The position numbers and the translations under genes are program-made. From assembly GCA_964023275.1 (NCBI GenBank), contig OZ029917.1, positions 24,548,505 through 24,612,504 on the forward strand: a stretch of 64,000 nt of DNA, given 5' to 3'. A model generated the notes under the pieces. It was given only the letters and a program-made list of their open reading frames with translations, made no database searches and had not been told where the DNA came from. Each line of letters begins with the position of its first letter. The first letter of the stretch is position 1. The stretch comes from Norana najaformis. Lineage: Eukaryota > Annelida > Clitellata > Crassiclitellata > Hormogastridae. Positions 35,476 through 47,198 of this stretch are shown piece after piece.

Positions 35476-36317
35476 GAGAAGCTGTAGAAATTTAATCAAA
35501 TTTCAGCCATTTACATGCAATTAAACACGAACGGTTCTGTAATTTAGCGTCTCATCTAAATTGCTTTCTGAGTTTCATTTTATCTGCCGCCTTTTTGTCT
35601 CATTTTCTCCTTTGCCTGCGAACATCACTTTCCTTCAACCCCGAATGGGTTTCACGCGCTTCACTCCCCCTCAGAGTTCATGATCCCTCGGCCATCCGAA
35701 ACCGTCCAAAGGATGCTCTCTCGTCTTCCGCAACCCTCGTGTGAAATGAGTTACCTCATCTGATCATCTCTACTCCTGTCTCCGCCCTCCTAACCCCTCT
35801 CTTACTCGGCTTCGGTTGCACCAGCATCATCATCATCATTATCGGCAGCAGCAGCAGCAGCAGCTGCTGTCTTTCGCTTGACAAATCATCCGCGTCGACT
35901 AATGAAGCCCAATTACTCCGTTATCTGACCCAGGGTGCGCTACACTTAATTGCTTTTTCGCGCTCAACCACCGCTCAAAGAATCAAGCACATGCAATACT
36001 CATCAAACATACACACACACACACATATATATATATATAATATATATGTATAGTTAACGTTTACTATATGTATATAAACTTCATATTAAGTGAAGGTGTA
36101 GATAACATTGACAAGCGTTATATATTAGAAAGTAGAAGTAAATGAAATGTGAAGAGTGTGAGCACCTGTCAGGGTTTCGTCAGTCGTCTGTCCCAAGGTA
36201 TACGTTGTCGTCGTCGCCGGATTCTGTTTATAATAATTATTGCTGAGGTCTTGATGTGGGTCTGGCAAGTGGGAGTTCTCCCACATCTGCAATCGGGGGC
36301 TGTGCTCAGGTGGAGGG

Positions 36318-36395
36318 CATCGATGAAAAGGTCGAGTGATAGAGCGCCTCGGCCGGTCTTTCGCAGAAGCTCTGGAGTTCGAGTCCCGATGCGTC
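36318..36395 (+). repeat. tRNA-like SINE head
   Basis: GAGTGATAGAGCGCCTCGG resembles a tRNA D-arm/A box, and GGAGTTCGAGTCCCG is a B box about 40 bases further on. The acceptor stem does not pair, so it is not called a tRNA gene. Confidence 0.5.
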
Positions 36396-36527
36396 GTTTC
36401 AAAAATTGCACAGTTGTTAATCTATGCGACGACGGAAGGGGATTGTTCAGTTGTTGGGATTATGTTTAGTTGTTGGGATTATGTTTCCGTGTTTATGCTT
36501 CGAAAATTCCAAGGTATACATATATAC

Positions 36528-36620
36528 ATGCAGCGACATGATATAAATGCAGCGACATGATATACATGCAGCGACATGACATACATGCAGCGACATGATA
36601 TACATGCAGCGACATGACAG
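36528..36620. repeat. 18-bp minisatellite
   Basis: About five units of ATGCAGCGACATGATATA with C/T changes, head to tail. The unit contains CATG palindromes. Confidence 0.95.
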
Positions 36621-37059
36621 AATAACTGCAGAATGGCGTATACATCAGCTGTAGTTCTAGTTCTGACTGTGTCTCTGATCGTCTCAGAATTATTGTTGCA
36701 ACACTAGAAGATTGTCTGTTCCCTGTTCTTGTTAGCACACTAAACGTGATCCTGCTATTAAGTGTTGGTGATAGGCCTTAACGTTTGCACATGTGACAAA
36801 TGATTTAACTCCCCTGATGCAGGTTAAAGGGAATTGCGGTTGGATAGAAGCCATCGCATTCGATGGCGTGTCTGGCCGGGGTCCCGGGGTCCGGACACCC
36901 AAGACCAAGACCATCTATCTTGGGATTCATGTAAAGCCGATGAGATTTGTAGGGGGGTTATATATCCCCTGCCACCGATCAATGATTCGACTTTGCTCTG
37001 TAGATGAATAGAGAGCATCGTGCAATAAAGAGTATTTTCCGGGCCGACTTCATATAATC

Positions 37060-37630
37060 GACTCCTGGCCTGTTTTATTTGGCGAAATGCGTTTGCTTCC
37101 GGGGCTAAGCCACGAACTCCTGTGGGGAGCTTACGACGTCCCCAGCCCCTAGTCGTTAGGGATTTCGCGTCTTCGGCGCTCGCTGTCTCAGATCTCCTTA
37201 ATGTCTTCCAGGTACTGGATTCGGTGGCTAAAAATGCTGCACAAACATGTAGACCAAACGAACTGAACTTTTACTAAATGCTTCAGTTTGCACTGGCTTC
37301 CTGATTTCCGCCTCGAACCCCGCTGGGGAGCTTGCGCGATCCTTAGCCCCAATTCGTGAGTGGTTTATTTCAATGGCGCCCGTTGTCTCAGACCCTCAAT
37401 TTTCATCCAAGTACTGCATCCTGTGGCTTAAAAAAGTGCCCAGATAGGCTCAATTTCATGTTAAGTGCTTTGAAACGCGTTACCTCCGGGGTTATGGTTG
37501 GGACCCCATTGGGTAAGCTTAAGACGCTCCCCAAAACCCCTAGTTGTTTGCGGCTTCAGGCCTTGGGCTAGAGCTGACCCAAACCTCTCAATTTTTCATC
37601 CAAGTACAGGAATCCTGGCTTTAAAAAGTC
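37060..37630. repeat. three diverged ~190..200-bp tandem repeats
   Basis: Each unit carries a GGGGAGCTT/GGGTAAGCTT block, a CCCC(A)nCCCCTAGT block, a TGTCTCAGA/GAGCTGACC block and a CCAAGTACTG..TCC..GGCT end (near 37205, 37408, 37600). Divergence is high and there is no shared open frame. Confidence 0.75.
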
Positions 37631-38047
37631 GTCTACGTCACTGATCGCATTTAATAAAAAAAACGTGTGTTCACATAAGACGTCTAAGCAAACGAGATGG
37701 AATACAGACAGGTACGTCAGTCTCTCTATAGGAATGCAAGGCGAACAAGACGGTTCGTGTTTGTAGGGGTGGGTGTATGTGTGCATGTGTGTTGCTGAAT
37801 CTGTGTCAAACGTCAATAAATGTACAATTGCTTCAGGATTCAATACGAAGTTCACTTAGAGAAGATGAAAACACAAACGCCTTCTGCCAGATCTTCTTTC
37901 AAATGGCCGCGATATTAATTACAATAATTGTTGTTGATTTCTTTTCTGAAAGCCTGATGCACAACGCTTGAGGCGCCGCTAACGATTAGGGTCAATATAA
38001 AAATAGCGAACAAGAAATTTCAGTTTTTGCATTTGATACTCTCTGAG

Positions 38048-38182
38048 TGTGTCTGTGTGTCTGTGTAGCTGTGTGTGTCTGTGTATGTGTGTCTGTCTCT
38101 TTCTCGCTCTCTTTCTCTGTCTCTGTGTGTTTCTGTGTCCGTCCGTCCTTCCCTCCTCTCTCTCTCTCTTTCTCTGTCTGTG

Positions 38183-38246
<64 letters not shown>

Positions 38247-38247
38247 T
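38048..38247. repeat. TGTC, TC and CA microsatellite complex
   Basis: TGTGTCTG repeats pass into CTCTCT, then an ACACAC run. Long Ser/Leu or Arg/Glu frames across it on both strands are artefacts. Confidence 0.97.
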
Positions 38248-38849
38248 TGGCCATCCATAAGCCGCGTCGACTAACAGGTATAGCGCCGATCTGGAGCAAC
38301 CTTAGACGTGACATCGGAAGTCATTAGCTGGGCTATTATATAGCGCCAAACGACATTTAAACCACACTGATCAATGACGAGCGGACCAGTAATTAAACGC
38401 CCATAAGTAACGCTATTAGGAGCCGACGATTGAAAGGTAACTGATAATCGCATCGAGTCTGGTAACATTTATTTGCGCACCTGTCACTTATGCCATTTTA
38501 GTCATAAATAAGCCTATTTAGATCAGGTTTAGCCTTAGCTTTATAGGTCTTCTATACTGTGCGGTTTAGGCGTAACCCAACTGAAAGGTCACTAACCGAC
38601 GGGGTGTTAAATATTTAACATTTACCCCGATATACCACCCTTCCACGGCCACTCGGCGCTAGTAATTTGTTATCCGACACGCCCATCTCATTCCGTAGCC
38701 TCTGGTCAGGGTTAAACCGCGAAGGCTTCCCCATCAACAGCAGGACAGCGGGAGACCAGAGCAACTGCACCCTTGCATCATATAGCAACTGGACGTGACA
38801 CCGAGTTCCCGTCAACTTTAAGTTTTCAAGGGCAGATCCATTTGTTTGT

Positions 38850-39140
38850 GTTTGCCCACGCCTACGATTCCTCGCTCACCCGATAGACGTATGGCATGTT
38901 AACAAATGCATTACTTACTTACTTACTTACTTAAGAGTCTTTTAAAGAGACTTTTGAGATCCCATCTATTATCTACTAAGAGATAAAATTTTATGTTTAC
39001 TGTCTAACTCTTGTATCAGCATTTGATTTTGTACATCATCCATTTATCATTTATTGTTGAATTCTTGTGATCGCCAACATTTGACATTGTTAGGCACCTT
39101 TGAAGTAAATTGTCGTGATTACAATTACAATTACTTACTT
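38850..39140 (+). mobile_element. retroelement tails: CTTA repeat end and LINE 3' end
   Basis: Two pieces lie together. 38850..38935 ends TTAACAAATGCATTACTTAC with (CTTA)n and matches 29700..29785. 38936..39140 reads LLKRLLRSHLLSTKR* then runs to a GATTACAATTACAATTAC tail, the C-terminus and 3' region of an L2/CR1-like LINE. Both are 5'-truncated. Confidence 0.5.
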
Positions 39141-39639
39141 ATCTGTTGGCTTGTTAAGATGCATAAATAATAGCCAATTGTCTTTAATAATAATAATAAC
39201 AATATTATTATTATTATTATTATTATTGTTATAAGACGATTTATATAACAAAGTATGACGGCCGAGGTCGAAAAACGGGCGCTATACATGAGTTCTAAAT
39301 TTTACCCCTACACCTATAATACCCTGTCTTACCTGTATTCCTTATTGCACATTGGAACTGATTTCGGCTTATAATCGTGTGATTTGCAGTCTTCTTCATG
39401 CGAACAGTTTCTTCTGCTAAACATTTCTTGTGATTATACTTCTGCTACCGTTTGATTTTCTATACATTTGTTATGTTCTTTGTTTTGTTCTATAACTAAT
39501 TTTTCATCTGCTTTGCACATAGATAATTTCTCATCGTAGGCAACCAAACTCTTTTCAAGCAAACTAAGATTTCGGCTATTAAGTATTTCAATTAGTCTGG
39601 CAATAAATTTTACATGATGTGTTTCTGTTCCACTACAGC

Positions 39640-39940
39640 CAAATATGGAAGTCCACGCTGAGCCCTATCCTATCAGGGCCGACTTTTGGACTCCGAGAGG
39701 GTCGTAACCCGATGCGCATCGGCTGTAACTCGGTCGAGCACTGACGGGGATCGGTGTTGCTTGCCCGTCTGCCAGAAGGGGCCGCGCTTAATTGCACCGC
39801 ATTCATGCGGCGCGAGCCTGGCATCGCCGACCCATCAGCCGACCGACACTCGTATCAAATTCGTGTCATTTGGGAGGATTGGAATGGGTGCCGCGGCTGG
39901 CAGGCAGGTCATCTGGGTTTGGGATCTTTGCCCTGAAGAT
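39640..39940. promoter_or_regulatory. CpG-rich island, candidate enhancer
   Basis: A sharply CpG-rich segment within AT-rich DNA with TTAATTG and ATTTG cores. No splice-bounded exon is seen. It is one of a series of such islands 5' of the homeobox gene. Confidence 0.3.
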
Positions 39941-39965
39941 TGATAGGGGTAGCTTTTATCTTAGA

Positions 39966-40175
39966 TAGCCTTCGTCGTCGTCGTCGTCGTTGTCATCACC
40001 ATCATCTTCTTCATCATCGTCATCATTTCCACCATCGTCGTCGTCGTCATCATTATTCATCATCAACCACAGGAACAACATCGTCGTTGTCATCATCATT
40101 AATATCAATGAAAACAACAACAATCATCATCGTCATCAACACAACCACCAGCACTATCACCATCATTAACATCAG
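39966..40175. repeat. CGT/CAT trinucleotide-rich stretch
   Basis: Imperfect TCGTCG, CATCATC and CAACAAC repeats for over 200 bp. Confidence 0.9.
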
Positions 40176-40989
40176 CAGCTGCAGCTTGCTCGCTTTCTTG
40201 CTTTGCCTATGCACATTTTCGAGACAATAACGCTTCCTATTGAAATGAACTGTAAATGGTTAATTACTAGGTAAGGGTGAGATCCAGACGGTGTAATGTA
40301 TATCGCCATCAGAAGCAAGCTGTTTCTAAGGTACTTTACAATGTCAGTCGTCAGCGCAAGAACTAAGAGTTAGGGCATAGATAAAATTTCAATTGTTTCT
40401 GAAAGCGTTTACAGTTCGGGCATCGCGAATAGATGTCGAAAGGCTGTTCCACGCGCGCAGGCCAACCGCCCCAAAGGCCCGATCACCGACCCATGTTAGG
40501 CTTAGCTGCTGGTACTAAGGCATCGGCAGACCTTGATGATTGCAGTCACAGTCGATTAGGATCATCAAATATGGTCTGCGAGATAGTATGGTGAGCAGTT
40601 ATGCAGACACTTATAAACAAAAACACAAAGTCTGAACATGACGCGCTCGCCGATCCTGATTCACTTAAATTGGTTTTGTAGCCCAGATGTGATATGGTCG
40701 AAATTTTTTATTTGAACGGCCAGACGAGAACGGCGTTGATGACCTCCTGAAGGCAAATGCCACTGCGCTGTAGCAAACCAGCAAATGCGACATCGCAGTA
40801 AACGATTCGCTTCAGGATCAAATTTTGTACGAGTTGGCGGATGTCTTGGAGACCTTGGATGTCAGTGCACACGCCTTCCAACTAGGAAGAGAAAATTCGA
40901 CCACTGCATTGGCTTTCCATCAGCTACTGAATCATCCACAAGACAGGGTTGTTCACCTACAATGACCATTAACACTTCAATCAAGGCTA

Positions 40990-41332
40990 CCTTAGACCAG
41001 GGGTGTCCAACCTTTTGAGTGAAGGGCCACATTACCCTTTTTCTAAGACTTCGGGGGCCGAAAACAAAACTTCATCAGTAATCAAAGCAACACAGCGCAT
41101 ACTAATGAACAATGATTTAATTTTTGTACCTTCAGATCAGATTTTTGCTGATTTTTTGTACTAATGGGAAACCTGACATTGCTTTTGCTTTCACAAGTAC
41201 TCTATAATATTAGCAGTTCACAATTTTAGACATAAAAGATCCACATTTTTAAAGGCTTGGTGGGCCGGATGTACCCATTCAGTGGCCGGATCATGGTCCG
41301 TGGGTCATATGTTGGACAACCCTGCCTTAGAC
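40990..41332. mobile_element. complete 327-bp hAT-type non-autonomous element
   Basis: The element at 40998..41324 begins CAGGGGTGTCCAAC and ends GTTGGACAACCCTG, inverted repeats of 14 bp with one mismatch. The 8 bases CCTTAGAC flank it exactly on both sides (40990..40997 and 41325..41332). An 8-bp duplication with CAGGG..CCCTG ends is the signature of the hAT superfamily. It has no transposase frame, so it was moved by an enzyme encoded elsewhere. Confidence 0.93.
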
Positions 41333-42123
41333 GAATACGCACGCCCTTGTCTTTGATCAATTTCCGACGATACTTGCGCTTGGCGGTCCCTCTAAACTCC
41401 AGCAACAGGACCAGACTTCAAAGTTTTCCAGCTGCCGGACCATGTATCTGAAACAAGCTAATGTTTTCGACCACCGGCTGTCTGTAGACCAAGACTTAAA
41501 CTGCAACATCTGTCAAGACTTAGTGAAAAATACGTCTAGAAAATTAATAGCAATAACTTCAAATTATTACTATTACATATGATTCTAAAGATAACGATAA
41601 CTGAAGCACCATTGCCAAAACTGTAAGCTTTATTGAATTGGAACACTACTATATTGCCTCTTTAAGAATTTATTCTTTGAAGTTATATCACTCATATCTT
41701 AATTCTCACAAACACATTTACGGCGATGTCGGCTCGGTATTTCTGTAGCAACAGACACAGTGGGTAGCTGATTGCAGACGCACCAGAGCTTCGTATCCCG
41801 CGGAGCCTCGCGCGAAGCCGACGATTTGTTGTCAGTTCAGGCAAGGAAAGGTTGCTTGGATTGTTACACGTTAAGCATTTCGCCGAGGAGTTAATACAGT
41901 CGAAAGGTACATACAATAAATAGATTTATAAATCAATATGATACCTTAATCATTTCGGTGTTTCTAGAAGACTATGAAGAAATAAAGACTAACCAGTGAT
42001 ACATACAGTCATACAAATTCTTAGACCCTCTGCAGTAAACAAAAAATAGAGGATACAGAAAGTGAGACGGAGATAGAAACACAGAGAGAGACAGACATCG
42101 TGGTAAAAAAGACAGAGAAAGAT

Positions 42124-42312
42124 AGGAAGGAAGGAAGGAAGGAAGGAAGGAAGGAAGGAAGGAAGGAAGGAAGGAAGGAAGGAAGGAACGAACGAAGGAA
42201 CGAACGAACGAACGAACGAACGAACGAACGAACGAACGAACGAACGAACGAACGAAGGAGCGAAGGAAGAAAGGAACGAAGGAAGAAAGGAACGAAGGAA
42301 GGAAGGAAGGAT
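42124..42312. repeat. (GGAA)n/(CGAA)n tetranucleotide array
   Basis: About 190 bp of GGAA units, a central CGAA block and mixed GGAA/CGAA at the end. Long frames on both strands (Lys/Glu/Arg or Phe/Ser/Pro) are artefacts. Confidence 0.98.
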
Positions 42313-43092
42313 AGAAGACAGACAATACAAAGAAAGATTGGGAGATAGAATTGTCAGACATTAGACCACACTAGCGGTGCTTTATCGCCAGACAGTTAGC
42401 ATTAAGAGCTAAACTACTTCGCACAAGGACACACAGCGCCATCTAGTGGGCTTTCTTTTAAATTTCTCCGCTTCTTTTCTAGTAATTGCGTCTTAATCAC
42501 CGGATGTTGGAGACATCTACGATCGAGTGCCTTGACTGATGCATGTCTCTGCTGTTCTCCCGTGGGCTCCGTCAGTCTTTCACCCCTCTGGTCTTCAGAT
42601 TGGGCGATCGCAGTGTTTCAGTCACCCTGCGGGGTAGAAAAGGACTCTTCACCCTACTCCTACCGAGAAGCTAAGCCTGTCGCTCAAACAGTGCACGACA
42701 ACCCCATCTCCCGTTCTACCCCTTTCATTTGCTGGACCCTCCCTGGCGCCAATGCCGCCGACATAAAATCCGTACCATCCTTTGAAGATCGTTAAGCTGT
42801 TCTGCGCTGCGATTGCGCAGGGATGTCGTGCGCCCTCCACGCTAGACTGGTCGCCGAGTAATAGCCACCGATGCCACCGACTCAGTCGTCGCTCAGTCAC
42901 GCACTTCAGCATAACGTGGCCAACAGACAGACAGCGCAATCGTCTAACAGAGCCACTCTGACCTACAGCCCGACTCATGTTTCTGCTTACTGAACACATT
43001 ATTTGGCTGTAGACAGACAGAATTGGCTGAGGTATGCCTTAAATGGTTGTTTCTGTCTTTAACATCGGTGACTGTGGCAGGCAGACACTGCT

Positions 43093-43128
43093 GTTAGGAG
43101 TCTAGTCAGTCAGTCAGTCAGTCAGTCG
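43093..43128. repeat. (AGTC)n microsatellite
   Basis: Six to seven AGTC units directly before the CpG-rich island. Confidence 0.9.
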
Positions 43129-43990
43129 GTGGCTCGCCCTAGATCAAACATGGCGACATTGTTCCACGTCGCCGTTCTAATCATTTTTGGCTTTCTGACG
43201 CGGCGCCTGTGCACGGATGTCGACGAGGGGGCAGCGGGGCTACGGCTCCCCGTGGCAGATAATCCCAGCGGCCAGATACGTCTCAGTCACCCGAACACGG
43301 ACGCCATGTTTGATCTCGGCGTTGCCATGGCTGCGTTCGGTTCAGCACGCACAAATGGGCTATTTATCGCGAGCCGCTCGGCGGGATTTAACCATCCATT
43401 ACAACATCCTTATTTAACAGCGCCGGACGCCGGGCGATTACATTTAATTAGCGCCTCCCCTCCCGGTCGGTCGACGGTCGGCCTAATGATCTCGCATTGA
43501 AGCCATTAAGGGACTACTTAAGCATTCGGTGGATATCTCGCCCGTACACTCGCCACACTTCACAATTTTGCCGGCGAATTGCCTCCGTCTGAATTCTGCT
43601 CTCGTATCAGGCGAATGCAGCCCGTCGAGGGCGGGTGGGCGGACGACGGACGCACCAGCGCCGTTCCTTCAACGGTCGGCACTCCCTTGCGCTTATTTCT
43701 TTCGGTCCGATCGGCGTTTTTCCGAGTCATGGAGACTGACGGCCGGCCAGCCAGCCGGGAAGCGTGATTTAATAGAAAGCCCCTATTATCGCCCACCGGT
43801 TTACATCGTCCATTCGATCCGTTCCTATCAGACGCGCCCGCCAACGACGTCCATTTAGCGTGATTCCTGTATTATCGCCCGGCAGAACATTTAATGCAAC
43901 TGCCTCATTGTCACCCGCTGGTGGCTGTTAGCCGGCGCAATTATCCACGACTACCTGCAGCGGTCCAAGATGGCGCCGAGCGGGATTCTG
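43120..43990. promoter_or_regulatory. CpG-rich, ATTA-rich island, candidate enhancer
   Basis: The largest of the CpG-rich blocks in the gene desert. It alternates CG-dense words with TTTAATTAG, TTTAATG and TTATCGCCC-type words, the look of developmental regulatory DNA with homeodomain sites. It also contains a possible signal-peptide ORF at 43150. Confidence 0.35.
43150..43500 (+). CDS. possible secreted-protein ORF, 116 codons, doubtful
   Basis: The ATG has a good context (AACATGG). The first residues, MATLFHVAVLIIFGFLTRR, look like a signal peptide or signal anchor. The remainder has no family I know. GC-rich DNA lengthens chance frames, and no partner exon could be linked, so this may be non-coding. 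Confidence 0.18.
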   Translation: MATLFHVAVLIIFGFLTRRLCTDVDEGAAGLRLPVADNPSGQIRLSHPNTDAMFDLGVAMAAFGSARTNGLFIASRSAGFNHPLQHPYLTAPDAGRLHLISASPPGRSTVGLMISH

Positions 43991-44467
43991 CCGACGCCAT
44001 CTGGTGATCGGTGAGGTGGTAAAGGAAAAGAAGTGAGCAGTCTGCAGATGAGGAAAGTAACGACGACCTTCCGGTTACGTGACCTTGCGCTCTGGATAAG
44101 ACACGTGGTCCGAGTTAAGTCTGGCTGAGTGCGTTGAACGTCTGTGGCTCGTGTCATTAGTTGAGGCTTGACATGCATGGCGCCTTTCAATAAATGGAGT
44201 CGTGTGCATATGAAACGACCCGGCATGAAAAGTTCCCTACAGCGACGCTATAAAATTCACCAGTTACATTCCATCGCCTTAGATCGATAAAACACTGCGA
44301 CTTAGAAAACGAAGTCTATAATTAAAATCGCCAAAGTTTGCTTAAATTAAGAATAAAGGTAATAAAATGGAGATTATAAAATGGAGCTTAAGAACGAAGA
44401 TAATAAAATGGAGCTCATTAAATGCTTCGGAATGACTAGAATTTGTGTAACTATTAATAGCTTTAGA

Positions 44468-44471
44468 TGAT

Positions 44472-44504
<33 letters not shown>

Positions 44505-44505
44505 C
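44468..44505. repeat. (GAT)n microsatellite
   Basis: About eleven GAT units ending in GACGAC. Confidence 0.95.
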
Positions 44506-44682
44506 GACAACGAGAATAATGATATTGATAATGTGTTCGAGGAGCTACTTTTAGATGGTTTTTGTGTTTTAAAGCCTGAAAGAGAGCAATAGTTTCAGTT
44601 CATCCGAGCAACTGACTATTTGATGTGGAGTTCATGGGTTCGTTGCAAGTGTTAACAGATAGCCTACAAATGACACAACTAA

Positions 44683-44835
44683 CACAACCAACTTATTTAA
44701 TTCTCTTTATTGACAATATCATTATATTTCTGTCACATAAGCTCATCCATGACTTTGAAACAGTCTCAAAATGGCTAAAAGCAAACAAAATTATCGCCGA
44801 ATCTAACCAAGACACATTTCCGATCTCACCATAAA
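44683..44835 (+). mobile_element. degenerate LINE reverse-transcriptase fragment
   Basis: One frame reads LILFIDNIIIFLSHK, then VSKWLKANKI. This is the catalytic palm region of non-LTR reverse transcriptases, where the usual FADDT-type core is followed by a WLKANKL helix. Here the catalytic DD has become DN, so it is inactive. No flanking RT domain is preserved. Confidence 0.6.
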
Positions 44836-45054
44836 GGCATCCGTGATATCAGGCTTCAGATTAGCATTTATGATATTGTTATTTCAGACAGAGCTTCAAG
44901 CAAGTTCTTTATCGACCAGCGCGGAGTACATGTAGTTAGAGTCAATCTCTCCACTTTTCCGTGTATTTTAACACTGTCTTGTATTATTAAACTACAGATA
45001 AGTTTAATCATGCGTCGGTTCATAAATAATTTACCTCTGCCAGGTATCTCTGCA

Positions 45055-45167
45055 GCTCGGGCGAAGATTCCAAGCATCCTCTTAAATCAGGTTTTCCGAA
45101 AGCCTGGTGACAAGAATTAGGGGGAGGCCTAGGGGAAACGACCCCCAATCCGACAGGGAATAATACG
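45055..45167 (+). repeat. direct repeat copy 1 (~113 bp)
   Basis: Starts GCTCGGGCGAAGATTCCAAG and ends GGGAATAATACG. Matches 46308..46420 along its whole length with scattered substitutions. There is no tRNA box and no terminal inverted repeats. Confidence 0.9.
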
Positions 45168-45659
45168 CCAGATTTCGACGATTCTTTTCACTATGCATCA
45201 GCATTTCATGATTTATGGCTATGCTTGTGTTGATAATACTAACCTAACATCAATAAATGACATTGCCGTTTAGTGACGCAGAGACCCTCGTAATTTCAGA
45301 ATTTTCAGAATGCTTCAATCAGTGCTCAACTGCGACGTCCGACTACAGGCCAATCTTCTGAAGTTCTCTTATATATCGGATTTTGTGAGGGAAGTAATTC
45401 ACTGGCTCTCTGTTGAGGAGTGAATACAGGTTGGTGGGATTGCATCATAGCGCTGCCTGAGTCTCGAATCAACAGGGTCGACGATCGTAGCGCTCTACTG
45501 TTCGTGGAGATATGCAAGTGCCGCGCTGCAGCCGATCAACTTGAGTTCATCTTGCCTTCGAATGTCGTGAATCTTCCTACTTGGACAGTCTTCGGCTGCG
45601 CATGCGTGCGGTTGCAGCTGACTCTGTTGAACAAACATTTCTAGTTGTCTTAAACCGCA

Positions 45660-45830
45660 CTTGTTTTAGTTGTTAGATAGCCTTATGTGCAGCGCCTTTG
45701 TGAGGTATACTTGAAGGCGCTATATTAAGCGTCTTGATACATACATACATATATACATACAAACATACATACCTGTACATACATACATATAGGCATGCAT
45801 ACATACGTACTTGCATACGTACAATTATAC
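45660..45830 (+). repeat. retroelement 3' tail with (TACA)n
   Basis: Contains CAGCGCCTTTGTGAGG, then GAAGGCGCTATATTAAGCG, followed directly by TACATACATACA repeats. This is the shared GGCGCTATAT 3' end of the dispersed retroelement family with its simple-repeat tail. Confidence 0.65.
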
Positions 45831-46307
45831 CTTTTGTATTGATAGTATTATTGGCTTCTTGGTGTAAGTGTTAGTATTGGTTTCGGTATTGGCATTGGTA
45901 TTGATATTAGCGTTGAGTTATAGGAACCGTATTATTACTTATTTTATATTAGCATTTTACAGATATAATTTTAATAGGTTATTCATGTAAAAGCGGTACC
46001 TTTAACAAACCTATTTATAAGCAGATGGTATGTTATCTCTAATGAACTGGATAGTTCAAGGTTGTTTCCTTCTCTGTCAAGAATTTCCTAAGAGATGGCA
46101 TACTTTCTGTCGGACCGTTTGACCGGCGTTTCCCAGAGGATCAGTGGTCATTTCTGAGTCCGAGATGCCCCCTTCCTCTCCCTCCCTCCATTCGTAGCAA
46201 ATTTTCTGGTCGATCGTTCCTCGCAGTTTCGTTGAACGGATGCTATTAGCCAAGCGACAGGTGTTCCGCTCTGCATCAGCAGCTCATCTGCATAAAGTCA
46301 TTACCCC

Positions 46308-46420
46308 GCTCGGGCGAAGATTCCAAGCATCCTCCTAAATCGGGTTTTCCAAACGCCGGGTGACTCGAATTAGGGGAGGCCTCTGGGAGACGACCCCCGA
46401 TCCGACATGGGGATAATACG
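46308..46420 (+). repeat. direct repeat copy 2 (~113 bp)
   Basis: Second copy of the unit at 45055..45167, same orientation, about 1.25 kb away. Both keep the blocks GCGAAGATTCCAAGCATCCT and CGACCCCC and a GAATTAGGGG/AGGCCT core. Confidence 0.9.
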
Positions 46421-46899
46421 AGAGCATAGGCAGATGAGACTGTCCTCCCAAGGGGTCAAGGGTCAAGCATTTCCGCAAGTGGCTTAAATTTCGCGAATCT
46501 GTGAGAAAAATATCAAGTGCGTTCATAAAGTTGATGTATATGAACAAAACGTCAATACGCTGTGTTTCGACCGCTTATTTACGTCGATTTTCTGATACAG
46601 TAGAAGCTGCTGCTAGCTGTGCGACCCACAGCTTCTACCTCATCTTTAGTCATTCAAGAAGACTGCAGTTGCTGGTGATGTCAAAGACTGCTTGATCTCT
46701 GCTACCAAGCTATTTTTGTCTTAGGTCACAGTGATTTAGGATTGCATTGTAGTTTCGTCGTTGAGTGACTCGGCAGGAGCGCCATCGAAAGACACATGTC
46801 CATAGGTGATGAGCATTTTTGAAAGCACCATCGCTGGATCACAGATGAAATTCGTGCACTGAGACATCAGTTATAACAAACGAAAACTGTTACAGTATT

Positions 46900-47198
46900 A
46901 CATGGTGGTCTATCGGTAACGAGTTTGCCAATTATCGTGCGGTTGCGGGTTCGACTCCATGTAACAACCCTGGGCAGGTTGTTTGCGCACGCCGTGCCTC
47001 TGTCACTATAGGCACTATAGAATTTTGTACCGGCGTAAGCTGGGAAGTTAACGGCAAATCCTGCGATGCACTGGCCGCGTGTCCAGGACCTCGGGATTCA
47101 TCCATTTCCGGCTCAAGGGCCAAGAACAGGAGATGAACGCCTCCCCTACGTCTCACTTGTGATATATTGGATACTTTGCCTTGCTACTTACTTATTTA
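46900..47198 (+). mobile_element. tRNA-headed SINE, copy 1
   Basis: The head has GTGGTCTATCGGTAACG (A box) and GCGGGTTCGACTCC (B box). The body contains CGGCGTAAGCTGGGAAGTTA, GATGCACTGGCC and GTGTCCAGGACCT. The end is a CTTACTTA-type simple repeat. A second full copy lies at 61288..61517 on the other strand. Fits a SINE mobilised by a LINE that recognises its 3' end. Confidence 0.85.

Noticed and set aside
36528..36620. Regular short repeats that might suggest a CRISPR array
   Set aside because: Units are contiguous 18-bp repeats with no unique spacers, in a eukaryotic genome; it is a minisatellite.
42100..42361. Frames of about 80..130 codons on both strands (Lys/Glu/Arg-rich or Phe/Ser/Pro-rich)
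   Set aside because: They are translations of the GGAA/CGAA tetranucleotide array.
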